From: Cytobacillus sp. NCCP-133
GTDB lineage: Bacteria > Bacillota > Bacilli > Bacillales > Cytobacillaceae
DNA length: 64,000 nt
Assembly: GCF_026011715.1 (NCBI RefSeq)
Contig: NZ_BRVM01000001.1
Coordinates: 591,021-655,020 of the forward strand
Direction: 5' to 3'
Part shown: in pieces, positions 46,087-54,719 of the stretch
Layout of the letters: the number at the start of each line of letters is the position of its first letter
How positions within the stretch are numbered: the first letter of the stretch is position 1
The notes under the pieces: generated by a model
The model's database searches: none
Told to the model about the DNA's origin: nothing
The model's input: only the letters and a program-made list of their open reading frames with translations
Translations under genes and position numbers: made by a program

Positions 46087-46782
46087 TTAAACAGATTGTG
46101 TGCCATCATCAGATAAGGCAGAAAGCGGCTTAGATTTAAAATCAGGCCGCCCGCCTTTCCAGAATTTAATCAGTTTAATTCCTGCTAACATAGCATGCCC
46201 GACACGAAAATGAATCATACATGAAATAGCTGTTTGTGATACAGCAAATTGAAAATGTGGGGTGATTGTGATACTTGGTGGAGCTTTTAGCTTCATATAA
46301 TGGCTGACTAGTCCAATAATGCTGCCCTTTACTGCCCAAAGAGCACCGGTCAGCATCCCTGTATGTGCTGCATCTCCGATTCCAGCGAAGGTATGCCATT
46401 CAAGTTTCCTGATAGTCACATGGCTTAGGAAGTTACGAATAATCTTATGAAGAGAAACAATATGATTGAATACTTCTTTTGTATCATGCATGCTATTGAT
46501 CAGATCTTTCGCGGAGAATTGTTTAGTATCCTTATTGGCAGTGTCCTCCTGCGGCCCTGCTGCAGTCTTTTCTTTAACAACAAGTGTTGGTGAGTTATCA
46601 TCCACTTTTATAAGCGGAACTTCGATTTTGTACCGGATCAGACCAAACCAGGCTTTGAATTGAATTTTTAAATGGTCATTATCATTTCCGTGATAGAAAG
46701 AGAATAAAACCTTCAGTTTCGTAGCCATAATGAGAATAAAAAAAAGAATGAGGGCAATTACGGCGATAAGCAGCCACTTCAC
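46087..46782 (-). CDS. ytfI: YtfI, DUF2953 domain protein
   Basis: 231 aa with an N-terminal membrane helix (WLLIAVIALILFFILIMA), a region like DUF2953 (FKAWFGLIRYKIEVPLIKV) and a conserved tail region (TIRKLEWHTFAGIGDAAHTGMLTGALWAVKGSIIG). The function is unknown; genetic linkage to ytfJ suggests a spore role. I chose GTG 46782 (MKWLLIAV), which has AAAGGGTG 8 nt upstream, over the GTG three codons before. Confidence 0.85.
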   Translation of the reverse strand: MKWLLIAVIALILFFILIMATKLKVLFSFYHGNDNDHLKIQFKAWFGLIRYKIEVPLIKVDDNSPTLVVKEKTAAGPQEDTANKDTKQFSAKDLINSMHDTKEVFNHIVSLHKIIRNFLSHVTIRKLEWHTFAGIGDAAHTGMLTGALWAVKGSIIGLVSHYMKLKAPPSITITPHFQFAVSQTAISCMIHFRVGHAMLAGIKLIKFWKGGRPDFKSKPLSALSDDGTQSV

Positions 46783-46830
46783 TTTTATCACACCCTTTCA
46801 GCCATGTATTATGCCCAAATGGCAAAAAAT

Positions 46831-46858
46831 AAACCCGCCACCAAAGGGTGACAGGTTT
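46831..46858 (-). terminator. Terminator of sppA-yteJ
   Basis: AAACC..CCACC pairs with GGGTG..GGTTT with two mismatches, followed on the minus strand by ATTTTTTG. It lies 28 bp after yteJ. Confidence 0.7.
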
Positions 46859-46885
46859 CATGGGAAATGATAGGTTATCTGTTTT

Positions 46886-47461
46886 TTATTTATTTTCATG
46901 TACTACGGAAGTATCTGCGAAAAGATCATGAAGGCCTTGTTTTTTGGGGAGGAAGGCCACGATCACATAGCCGATAAAAACAGTCACTGAAATGAAACGG
47001 CCAATCCATTCACGAAATAGAATGGTCCCCCATGTAAGCTTTTTACCTTCAAGACCGACCACCTTTAATCCAAACACCATTTTGCCAAGCGTCTGGCCAA
47101 AGAATTTTGTCATTAGCACAAAATAAGTATAAAAGGTTAGGGCTGTTGCAATCGTAACCGGTGCAAATATGCTGCTTTCATGCAAAGGAATATCCATAGC
47201 ACGGAAAAGCGGATTAATCAATATCCTATCTACGCTGCCGATCACAACTAAATCGAATAGATAAGCCCAAAACCTCATCCAGAATCCGGCATATTTGATG
47301 GATTCCGCTACTTTCAGCTCAGGGGCAGGGCTTACCTCGGCACCATCAAGGGAACCTGCCGGGGTTTCTTCATATTGACCCGCAGATCTATCTGCTTCTT
47401 CACCCTTCTGCAGCAGTTCTGGCTGTATAAGCTCATTATCATTCCGGTCATTCGAAGTCAT
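46886..47461 (-). CDS. yteJ: YteJ, RDD family membrane protein
   Basis: 191 aa. A hydrophilic N-terminal 55 residues is followed by an RDD domain (YAGFWMRFWAYLFDLVVIGSVDRIL; FFGQTLGKMVFGLKVVG; REWIGRFISVTVFIGYVIVAF) with three membrane helices. In B. subtilis SppA and YteJ have been linked to resistance to lantibiotics and lysozyme. It starts 13 bp after sppA; ATG has GGGGTG upstream. Confidence 0.9.
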   Translation of the reverse strand: MTSNDRNDNELIQPELLQKGEEADRSAGQYEETPAGSLDGAEVSPAPELKVAESIKYAGFWMRFWAYLFDLVVIGSVDRILINPLFRAMDIPLHESSIFAPVTIATALTFYTYFVLMTKFFGQTLGKMVFGLKVVGLEGKKLTWGTILFREWIGRFISVTVFIGYVIVAFLPKKQGLHDLFADTSVVHENK

Positions 47462-47474
47462 TTATTCGCACCCC

Positions 47475-48482
47475 CTATTCAGCATAAAGATACATTAATC
47501 GCGGTGAATTTGGCTGGGACAGCATTTTCATTAAACCTGCCATTTCAAGATCCTCGCCCATGATCTTGCGGGCACCCATGCTGAACATGGAACCAAATCC
47601 AAGGTTTTCTGTATATTTAACAACCTGCGCACCCTTTAACTTATGATCCTTCTTTACTTGTTCAATCACATCATCATCATAGCCGAAGCCATCAATCAAA
47701 TTTAGGTCTTTTGCCTGGCGTCCATCATAGATTCGCCCATCAGCAATTTCTTTCACTTCTTGTTCAGATAAGCCCCTCCCTTCAGAGATCACTTTGACAA
47801 ATCCCTCATATGAATTGTCGATCATGGATTGAAGGATTTTTCTTTCTTCATCCGTCATATCCCTTGTCGGGCTCATGATATCTTTGTAAGGCCCGCTCTT
47901 TATGGTAACAAATTCTACACCATATTTTTCAGCAAGCCCTGTATAATTATAGCCTTGCATAATAACGCCCAGTGAACCTGTCAATGTTTCCGGACTGGCA
48001 AATATTTTATCGGCGGGTGCGGAAATATAATAGCCTCCTGAAGCAGCCATGGAACCCATTGATATGTAGATTGGTTTTTTCGTTTCTTTTTGTATTTCGA
48101 CAATCTTATCATGAATTTCAGCGCTTTCTACTACCCCTCCGCCGGGTGAGTTAACCCGGATGACAATTGCCTTTACTGCATCGTCATCTTTCACATAATC
48201 GAGATTTTCCATGAAACCTTTATGGTTATATCCCGGACTCGCAAACAAGGATACTGCATCTCCTGTGTCTTGGATTACCCCATTAACATCCAGTACAGCT
48301 ATTTTCTCCATTGCATTTCCTTCTTCAATTACCTCTTCCACAAAGGTCTCATCAACGGCAAATAAATCGGTTACCGAACTTTCGATATCCGTAAAAGCAA
48401 ATGCCGTAACAAAATTCAGCACGACTGAAAAGACAAATAATCCGGCTGCTATGCCGAGTGCAGCCCACCGTTTTCCATTCAT
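47475..48482 (-). CDS. sppA: Signal peptide peptidase SppA
   Basis: 335 aa, the length of B. subtilis SppA. An N-terminal membrane anchor (WAALGIAAGLFVFSVVLNFV) precedes a crotonase-like protease domain. The catalytic dyad is Ser148 (SMGSMAASGGYY) and Lys200 (IKSGPYKDIMSP). The NSPGGGV segment is also conserved. The start is ATG 48482 (MNGKRWAALG), with AGGAGG upstream; the open frame extends 26 codons. It degrades leftover signal peptides in the membrane and forms an operon with yteJ. Confidence 0.95.
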   Translation of the reverse strand: MNGKRWAALGIAAGLFVFSVVLNFVTAFAFTDIESSVTDLFAVDETFVEEVIEEGNAMEKIAVLDVNGVIQDTGDAVSLFASPGYNHKGFMENLDYVKDDDAVKAIVIRVNSPGGGVVESAEIHDKIVEIQKETKKPIYISMGSMAASGGYYISAPADKIFASPETLTGSLGVIMQGYNYTGLAEKYGVEFVTIKSGPYKDIMSPTRDMTDEERKILQSMIDNSYEGFVKVISEGRGLSEQEVKEIADGRIYDGRQAKDLNLIDGFGYDDDVIEQVKKDHKLKGAQVVKYTENLGFGSMFSMGARKIMGEDLEMAGLMKMLSQPNSPRLMYLYAE

Positions 48483-48698
48483 TGCAAATCCTCCTTTTCG
48501 TGATAGCCCCCGACAGAAACACTTTTGATCTCTGGGATGGATTTTGAGCCATACAGTCACATATTCTTCATACGTATAAACTTTAAAAATGTTTCAAAAA
48601 AAGGTAAACTGAATTCAACAACCATAATCATAGCAAAATATGAATTATTTAGGAAAGATAATCCATTTTTATCATACCTATTGTTTGGAGGAATGAAT

Positions 48699-49499
48699 AT
48701 GCCTACACGCCGCAACATTTATTTTTACCATAAAAGAGACGAAGAAATGATGGAAAAGGTCAGTCCTCTGTACAATCTCGCTAAAGAGCATGACTTTAAT
48801 ATCGTTACTGACTATAGGAAAGCAAATATCATTGTAAGTGTTGGAGGAGATGGAACCTTTTTGCAGGCAGTCCGCAAAACAGGCTTTAGGGATGATTGCC
48901 TATATGCCGGAATCTCAACGACAGGCAGCCTTAGCCTTTACTGTGATTTCCATTTGGATGACACGGCAAAAATGGTGGAAGCAATGACGTATGAGCAAGT
49001 CGAAGTCAGACGATATCCAACTATTGAGGTAACCATTGATGACCAGACATCCTTTCAGTGCTTGAATGAGTTCAGCATCCGCTCTGCCATTATCAAAACC
49101 TTTGTGATCGATGTCTTAATAGATGACCTTCAATTCGAAACCTTCAGGGGGGACGGAATGATTGTGGCCACTCCTACCGGAAGCACTGCCTATAACAAGT
49201 CTGTTAACGGATCCGTTGTTGACCCCATGCTTCCATGCATGCAGGTGAGCGAGCTGGCGTCCCTCAATAATAACCGCTACCGCACGCTGGGCTCTTCCTT
49301 TATCCTAAGCGGCAGCCGGAAGCTGACCTTAAAAGTCGTGCAGGATGGAAATGACCATCCTACTATGGGGATGGACAATGAAGCCTTAAGCATCCAGCAT
49401 GTAGAAAAGATTGATGTAAGGCTTAGCGAGAAAATAATCAAAACGGTTAAGCTGAAGGACAACTCTTTCTGGGAAAAAGTTAGAAGAACATTTCTCTAA
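48699..49499 (+). CDS. nadF2: NAD kinase (second paralogue, NadF2/YtdI type)
   Basis: 266 aa. It phosphorylates NAD to NADP. The GGDGT motif is in IIVSVGGDGTFLQAVR, and the NE and GST segments are in CLNEFSIR and VATPTGSTAYNKSVNG. The start is ATG 48699 (MPTRRNIYFYHKRDEE), 7 nt from GGAGG; an ATG two codons before and a long upstream open frame are less likely. In Bacillus two NAD kinases occur; position and sequence favour the YtdI type. It ends at a bidirectional terminator shared with rarD. Confidence 0.93.
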   Translation: MPTRRNIYFYHKRDEEMMEKVSPLYNLAKEHDFNIVTDYRKANIIVSVGGDGTFLQAVRKTGFRDDCLYAGISTTGSLSLYCDFHLDDTAKMVEAMTYEQVEVRRYPTIEVTIDDQTSFQCLNEFSIRSAIIKTFVIDVLIDDLQFETFRGDGMIVATPTGSTAYNKSVNGSVVDPMLPCMQVSELASLNNNRYRTLGSSFILSGSRKLTLKVVQDGNDHPTMGMDNEALSIQHVEKIDVRLSEKIIKTVKLKDNSFWEKVRRTFL

Positions 49500-49505
49500 A
49501 TCATG

Positions 49506-49542
49506 AAAAGGAGTTTCGCACTCACTCGAAACTCCTTTTTTT
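49506..49542 (+). terminator. Bidirectional terminator of nadF2 and rarD
   Basis: AAAAGGAGTTTCG (49506-49518) pairs with CGAAACTCCTTTT (49527-49539) and continues TTTAT; the plus-strand T-run is strong. Confidence 0.88.
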
Positions 49543-50473
49543 ATATCCCGATGCCCCTTGAGCGCTTCCACTTTGCTTCCCAATGGACGAAAAGCTTTGT
49601 CCTTGAAATGGAGTAGATAGTCAAAGCCAGCCAAATGAACATAAATGAAAGCAAGTGAAGCTTTGTAAAATGCTCACTGTATACAAACACACCCAGAATT
49701 AACGTTAAAGTCGGGGCAATATACTGCAAAAATCCGAGCATGGACATCGGTATCTTTTGGGCTCCTTTCGCAAAGTACAAGAGCGGTATGGCGGTAGCCG
49801 CACCAGCTCCTATAAGAAGGAAATCGATGCTTGCTGAAACATGCAGGAAGGCCTGCTTTTCTCTAACAAAGAGAATAACCATGTAAATAAATGCGATCGG
49901 TGTTACCATAAGAGTTTCCAGCGTAAGGCCAATGGCAGAATCCACTTTAATGAGCTTTTTGGCTAACCCATAAAGGCCAAAGGACAGAGCCAGGACAATA
50001 GCAATCCACGGAAAGCGGCCGTAGCTAATCGTTAAGATCATCACCCCGACAAACGCCAATCCAAAGGATGCGTATTGTGCCGGTGAAAGCTTTTCATTAA
50101 AGACCATCATGCCCAACAGGACGCTTACAAGCGGGTTAATATAATAGCCAAGGCTTGCCTCAATCATTTGATCCGTATTAACCGCCCAAATGTATAAAAA
50201 CCAGTTCGTGCTAATGAGCAGAGATGCTATAATAAGGGCATATAGCTGCTTCCTATTTGTTCTGAACCCTTTTAGAATCGTCACAAAAGAGTTCCACTTC
50301 CTTGTGGCCATCAAAATGAACAGCATAAAGAAAAAAGACCAGAAAACCCGGTTCGCCAAAATTTCATCTGCACTGACAGGACTCAAATACTTCCAGTAAA
50401 TCGGCAGAATTCCCCACAAAAAATAAGCAACCCCTGCATATAGAGCTCCCATTTGCACTTCATTCTTTTTCAT
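49541..50473 (-). CDS. rarD: RarD, EamA-family transporter
   Basis: 310 aa with ten membrane helices in the DMT/EamA pattern. The start matches RarD proteins (GALYAGVAYFLWGILPIYWKYL...ADEILANRVFWSFFFM; LISTNWFLYIWAVNTDQMIEASLGYYINPLVSVLLG). The substrate is unknown. I place the start at ATG 50473 (MKKNEVQMG), with GAGG 8 nt upstream; the ATG two codons before is too near. It is monocistronic. Confidence 0.9.
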   Translation of the reverse strand: MKKNEVQMGALYAGVAYFLWGILPIYWKYLSPVSADEILANRVFWSFFFMLFILMATRKWNSFVTILKGFRTNRKQLYALIIASLLISTNWFLYIWAVNTDQMIEASLGYYINPLVSVLLGMMVFNEKLSPAQYASFGLAFVGVMILTISYGRFPWIAIVLALSFGLYGLAKKLIKVDSAIGLTLETLMVTPIAFIYMVILFVREKQAFLHVSASIDFLLIGAGAATAIPLLYFAKGAQKIPMSMLGFLQYIAPTLTLILGVFVYSEHFTKLHLLSFMFIWLALTIYSISRTKLFVHWEAKWKRSRGIGI

Positions 50474-50563
50474 TGTCATTGCCTCAATTCTTTCTAGTAT
50501 CGAAATATTTATATTATAAGATGAACAGAAAAATGTTGGCAATTAATTTTTTCCAAAAGAGGT

Positions 50564-50608
50564 GCCAGGCACCTGTGCCAATTGGATCAAAAGGCATAGG
50601 TACCTGGC
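50564..50608 (-). terminator. Long imperfect hairpin after ytcJ
   Basis: GCCAGGCACCTGTGCC (50564-50579) pairs with GGCATAGGTACCTGGC (50593-50608) with G-U pairs. The left arm contains its own palindrome, GGTGCC-A-GGCACC. The minus-strand tail is TCTTTT. It lies directly after the ytcJ stop. Confidence 0.65.
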
Positions 50609-50614
50609 CCTTAA

Positions 50615-52216
50615 TTAATTTGCTGCTTCGTATACGAGTTTGCCGCTGATGACGGTTTTGTCTACTGTTATGCCCGCAATCTGCTGCTTTGGCATGGAGA
50701 AGATATCGTCTTTTAGTATGGTGAAGTCTGCGTAATATCCTTCTTTAATAACGCCCCTATCATTTTCATGGGATGCCGCATAGGCGCTTCCTTTTGTAAA
50801 TAAACTGACAGCTTCATATACCGATAGCGCTTCACTTGGATAATAAACGGTCTTGTTCGGATCATCAATATTGGTTCTTGTCACTGCTGCATGAATGCCA
50901 AGAAAAGGATTGGCCGGTTCAATCGGGGCATCTGAACCGCCTGCACATGGCACTCCTTCCTCTAAAAGAGTTTTCCATGCGTAGCAATACTCCATGTTCT
51001 CTTCACCAATGCGATCAATCACCCAAGGAAAATCAGAAGCTGTGAACCTTGGCTGGATATCCAGGATCAAAGGCAATTGCTTCGCTCTGCCGATAAGATC
51101 CTTTCTTAAGATTTGGGCATGGATCAGCCTGTCTCTTCCCACACCTTTCAAAGGATGCTTTTCGATTGCATTCAATGCCATTTCAAAAGCCTGATCTCCT
51201 ATGGTATGAACGGCTACTGGCATATCATGCTGACGAGCTTTTTCCACAAGGCCATCAAGCTGTTCCTGTGAGTAAATAGCAACTCCCGATGTGGTTGGAT
51301 CGTCTGCGTAAGGGTGGCTTAATAATGCGGTTCTTCCCCCAAGAGCTCCATCGGCAAAAATCTTCATGGCCCCAAACTCTATATATTCACCTCCGCCCAA
51401 AAAGCTTCCACCTGCCTCAGCCATATCCTCAATGACCTCATGATGAACAAGAAGGTGTGCACGAAACAGCATATCTTCTTCCTCAATTACTTGTTTGAAA
51501 GCCTGATAAGTATGTCCGAAACCTCCATAATAATTGAGATCCTCGGTATGACCTCCTGTCAGCCCGAGCTTATAGGCGTCTTTTATCGCTGCACGAAGAG
51601 CCTTCTTAAGGTAATTGTCCGAAACAGCGGGAAGCACATTGAACAGAAGCTCCTGTGCCTGGTCCTTTAATAGGCCATTAAGTTTCCCCTGTTTATCCTT
51701 ATCGATCACTCCCCCAGGAGGACACTCAGTATTTTCGGAAATATTGGCCTTTATTAACCCAAGAGAGTTGACTGCCAATGCGTGCCTGCACACACGTTTG
51801 AGCATCACAGGGTGATTAGGAACATATTGATCAAGCTCATGGGCATATATCGGTTCAGGCAGATCCCATAAGTTCTCATTCCATCCTTCTCCAATTACCC
51901 AGTCCCCTTCTTCAACTGTTTCTGCAAAACGCTTTACAGCTAAGAGAACCTCCTGCTTTGATGTGTATTTTGATAAGTCGAGCCGTATCAGCCTTTCTCC
52001 GTGGCCGATCAAATGCATATGGCTATCAACAAAACCAGGAAGCATTGTTCTGCCCTCCAAATCTATTTTTTGCTGGATTTCATTTTTATACTTCTTTTTT
52101 AAATATTGGCTGCAGCCAATTTCAATTATTTTGTTTCCCTTTGTTAAGACAGCTTCTGCCTGATGATTTTCATGCTGAAGGGTATAAATCCTTCCCCCGT
52201 ACCATAGCGTTCCCAT
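50615..52216 (-). CDS. ytcJ: YtcJ-like amidohydrolase
   Basis: 533 aa of the NfdA/YtcJ amidohydrolase family. Metal ligands are in PGFVDSHMHLIGHG, AVHTIGDQAF, LIHAQIL and GGSDAPIEPANP. N- and C-terminal beta-sandwich segments (IIEIG...; ADFTILKDDIFSM) flank the barrel. It probably hydrolyses an amide or formamide; the substrate is unknown. The start is ATG 52216 (MGTLWYGGRIYTL), with AAAGGAG upstream; the frame opens seven codons earlier, inside that site. Confidence 0.9.
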   Translation of the reverse strand: MGTLWYGGRIYTLQHENHQAEAVLTKGNKIIEIGCSQYLKKKYKNEIQQKIDLEGRTMLPGFVDSHMHLIGHGERLIRLDLSKYTSKQEVLLAVKRFAETVEEGDWVIGEGWNENLWDLPEPIYAHELDQYVPNHPVMLKRVCRHALAVNSLGLIKANISENTECPPGGVIDKDKQGKLNGLLKDQAQELLFNVLPAVSDNYLKKALRAAIKDAYKLGLTGGHTEDLNYYGGFGHTYQAFKQVIEEEDMLFRAHLLVHHEVIEDMAEAGGSFLGGGEYIEFGAMKIFADGALGGRTALLSHPYADDPTTSGVAIYSQEQLDGLVEKARQHDMPVAVHTIGDQAFEMALNAIEKHPLKGVGRDRLIHAQILRKDLIGRAKQLPLILDIQPRFTASDFPWVIDRIGEENMEYCYAWKTLLEEGVPCAGGSDAPIEPANPFLGIHAAVTRTNIDDPNKTVYYPSEALSVYEAVSLFTKGSAYAASHENDRGVIKEGYYADFTILKDDIFSMPKQQIAGITVDKTVISGKLVYEAAN

Positions 52217-52248
52217 AAATCTTTTCTCCTTTACCATCCTAAAATATT

Positions 52249-52490
52249 AGAAAAGCGCAGTGCGCCTTGTCCACCCCCGACAAGCACAAGACGAGCCTCT
52301 CGGAAAGGCGTCCTTTGCCTTTTTGGGCGGCTTGCCCGAAATGTGGAGGCGACTGCCCATTCAAGGAACGCAGACTAAAAGCGCCACGTCCTGTGGCAAC
52401 GTCTGCATGACCCGCATCCTCCCAAAAGCTAACGCTTTTAGACGTGCGATGCTTATGCTGACGAAGTTTTCCTCATGGAGCTAGACAGTT
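52249..52490 (+). repeat. Repeat family R, best copy in the window
   Basis: Starts AGAAAAGCGCAGTGCGCCTT and ends GGAGCTAGACAG. Inside are GACAAGCACAAGACGAGCC, AGGAACGCAGACTAAAAGCG, CACGTCCTGTGGCAACGTC, TGCATGACCCGCATCCTCCC and the palindrome AAAAGCTAACGCTTTT. It accounts for nearly all of the 353 bp ytcI-ytcJ gap. Confidence 0.8.
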
Positions 52491-52532
52491 ATCAAAGTTA
52501 AAATATTTTACTTTCCTATATAGTAACAAAAA

Positions 52533-52555
52533 TACAGGCGGAATTCCCGCCTGCA
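52533..52555 (-). terminator. Terminator of ytcI
   Basis: CAGGCGG (52535-52541) pairs with CCGCCTG (52547-52553), followed on the minus strand by TATTTTTG. It is 15 bp after the ytcI stop. Confidence 0.82.
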
Positions 52556-52569
52556 TTCTTTATGGCAAT

Positions 52570-54156
52570 TTAGTTTTGAGCTGAAGCTGTTGCTTCTTTC
52601 TTTCTTAATTCCACACGCATGATTTTACCTGATGTCGTTTTTGGAAGCTCAGATAGAAATTCAATTTTGCGCGGATATTTATAGGGTGCTGTAAGTTTTT
52701 TCACATGCTCCTGCAGGTCAAAAACGAGGTTTGGATCGCTCTGGTCAACACCTTCCCTTAATATAACAAAAGCTTTGACAATACTTCCGCGAACCTCATC
52801 CGGGCTTCCGACAACAGCACATTCAGCTACATAAGGGTGCTTTACAAGGGCGTCTTCAACTTCAAATGGCCCAATCGTATAGCCGGAACTGATGATGATA
52901 TCATCGCTGCGTCCTTCAAACCAAAAATAGCCATCTTCATCTTTTTTGGCTTTATCGCCCGTAATATAGAAATCACCGCGGAATTGCATTGCCGTTCTTT
53001 CAGGGTCCTTATAGTAGTTCTTAAATAACGCAGGAGTTTCAACATGAACGGCAATATCGCCAACTTCGCCCACCTCGCAAATTTCTCCGTCTTCATTGAT
53101 AATTTCAACCCTGTTGCCTGGAGTCGGTTTACCCATAGAGCCTGCTTTGAGCTCCATATCTTTCGTGATGCCGACCAACAGGGTGTTTTCCGTTTGGCCA
53201 TAGCCATCACGCACATTCACATTAAAGTGCTTTTTAAATGTATCTATTACTTCGCGATTTAGCGGTTCACCAGCTGACACAGCACTATCAAGCTCCCGCA
53301 GCTTATATTCATGAATATTCTCCACCTTCGCCATGAGCCTGTATTCTGTAGGAGTGCAGCAAAGGACATTAACCTTGTAATCTTCTAAAAGCTGCAAGTA
53401 TTTCTTCGGCTCAAACTTTCCATTATAAACAAGACCCGTAGCTCCTGAACCAAGAACGGAAAGGAATGGGCTCCAAATCCACTTTTGCCATCCCGGGCCT
53501 GCAGTTGCCCAAACTGTATCTCCTTCATTAATGCACAGCCAGTTTGGGGCAGCTGTTTTCAGGTGAGCGAATGCCCAGCCATGTGTATGTACAACCCCCT
53601 TAGGGTTTCCAGTTGTTCCAGATGTATAAGATAGAAACGCCATATCATCCTTTGCCGTATCAGCCAATGGCAATTCATCAGAAGCTTTTTTCATTGCTTC
53701 GTCCAGCTGAATCCAGCCTTCCGCCTGCCCGCCAACCACAAACTTTGGCACGCCTGCTGCTTCCTGAATATCTTTAAATTGTTCAACATATGGATAATAA
53801 CTTACAATACCTTTTACATCCCCATGTTTAATTCGGTATTGAAGGTCTTTCGTGCGCAGCATCTCTGAACTTGGAATGACGACAATTCCGGCCTTTAATG
53901 CAGCAATGTAGACTTGATAGGATTCAATCAGCCTAGGAACGATAATAAGAATAACATCTCCCTTTTGCAAACCGTTTTCTAAGAAAACGTTTCCAATTTT
54001 ATTCGCATTACGGATCAGTTCACTGTATGTTACCTCTTTTTTCTGTCCCTCCTCATTTTCCCATTTGATGGCAAGTTTGTCCTTTTCTCTCGCATACCGC
54101 TCCATTTCTGATACGAGATTGTATTTCTCCGGTGCAATTAAATCTTCCCGTTTCAT
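52570..54156 (-). CDS. ytcI: Acyl-CoA synthetase (YtcI / MbcS-like, AMP-forming)
   Basis: 528 aa, ANL superfamily. The P-loop is FLSYTSGTTGNPKGVVHTHG, the adenine region is VRDGYGQTENTLLVG, the hinge is FYITGDKAKKDEDGYFWFEGRSDD and the catalytic Lys is in LPKTTSGKIMR. It resembles the medium- and branched-chain acyl-CoA ligase MbcS group rather than long acetyl-CoA synthetases. The start is ATG 54156 (MKREDLIAPEKYNL), 7 nt from AGGAGG; the frame extends 20 codons before it. It is monocistronic with its own terminator. Confidence 0.92.
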   Translation of the reverse strand: MKREDLIAPEKYNLVSEMERYAREKDKLAIKWENEEGQKKEVTYSELIRNANKIGNVFLENGLQKGDVILIIVPRLIESYQVYIAALKAGIVVIPSSEMLRTKDLQYRIKHGDVKGIVSYYPYVEQFKDIQEAAGVPKFVVGGQAEGWIQLDEAMKKASDELPLADTAKDDMAFLSYTSGTTGNPKGVVHTHGWAFAHLKTAAPNWLCINEGDTVWATAGPGWQKWIWSPFLSVLGSGATGLVYNGKFEPKKYLQLLEDYKVNVLCCTPTEYRLMAKVENIHEYKLRELDSAVSAGEPLNREVIDTFKKHFNVNVRDGYGQTENTLLVGITKDMELKAGSMGKPTPGNRVEIINEDGEICEVGEVGDIAVHVETPALFKNYYKDPERTAMQFRGDFYITGDKAKKDEDGYFWFEGRSDDIIISSGYTIGPFEVEDALVKHPYVAECAVVGSPDEVRGSIVKAFVILREGVDQSDPNLVFDLQEHVKKLTAPYKYPRKIEFLSELPKTTSGKIMRVELRKKEATASAQN

Positions 54157-54286
54157 TGGATTTCCTCCTAAAAATGTCATTATACTGATGCCTGAATCAA
54201 GATGATGTTCTATCAAAATTATTATACTAAATTATTACAAAATTTTAAATTATTTATTTTTTGAAAAATAATTTTTGCACACAAAT

Positions 54287-54313
54287 AAGGAGCAGGAAGA
54301 ATTCCTGCTCCTT
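54287..54313 (-). terminator. Terminator of sspA
   Basis: AAGGAGCAGGAA (54287-54298) pairs with TTCCTGCTCCTT (54302-54313) around a 3-nt loop, followed on the minus strand by ATTTGTG. Confidence 0.85.
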
Positions 54314-54330
54314 GTAGCCATATTATTAAA

Positions 54331-54534
54331 TTATTTTTGGAAACCGCCTAATTGCTGTTCAGCCATCTGAACTAAACGCTTAGTGATTTCTCCTCCTACT
54401 GAACCGTTAGCGCGAGAAGTAGTTTCTGCACCAAGGTTTACACCGAATTCAGTAGCGATTTCATACTTCATTTGGTCTAGAGCTTGCTGTACTCCAGGAA
54501 CTAGAAGTTGGTTTGAGCTGTTGTTGTTTGCCAT
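54331..54534 (-). CDS. sspA: Alpha/beta-type small acid-soluble spore protein
   Basis: 67 aa. Both SASP motifs are present, with the GPR protease site in [13 protein letters not shown] and the second in [19 protein letters not shown]. It coats spore DNA and protects it from UV. ATG has AAGGAGG about 9 nt upstream. A sigma-G type promoter lies directly upstream, so expression in the forespore is expected. It lies between ytcI and thiI as in B. subtilis. Confidence 0.97.
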   Translation of the reverse strand: MANNNSSNQLLVPGVQQALDQMKYEIATEFGVNLGAETTSRANGSVGGEITKRLVQMAEQQLGGFQK

Positions 54535-54557
54535 GTGATTTCACCTCCTTGTGAGTA

Positions 54558-54588
54558 TAGAATGTGTAGAATCACATGGCCATATTCA
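54558..54588 (-). promoter_or_regulatory. Sigma-G-type promoter of sspA
   Basis: On the minus strand TGAATA (54583-54588) and CATTCTA (54558-54564) are 18 bp apart, close to the sigma-G consensus TGAATA-N17/18-CATACTA. Confidence 0.75.
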
Positions 54589-54719
54589 AGTTTTTACTGG
54601 TAATTGTTTCATTTTTGCAAGTTTTGTAACGTTGCACTAATTTCTGCTTCAATAGCTCTGTCGCCGCGGTCTATTGGGAATCTTCCTTAATGATTTCTTA
54701 TATGCTTGTTTCAGTATAA

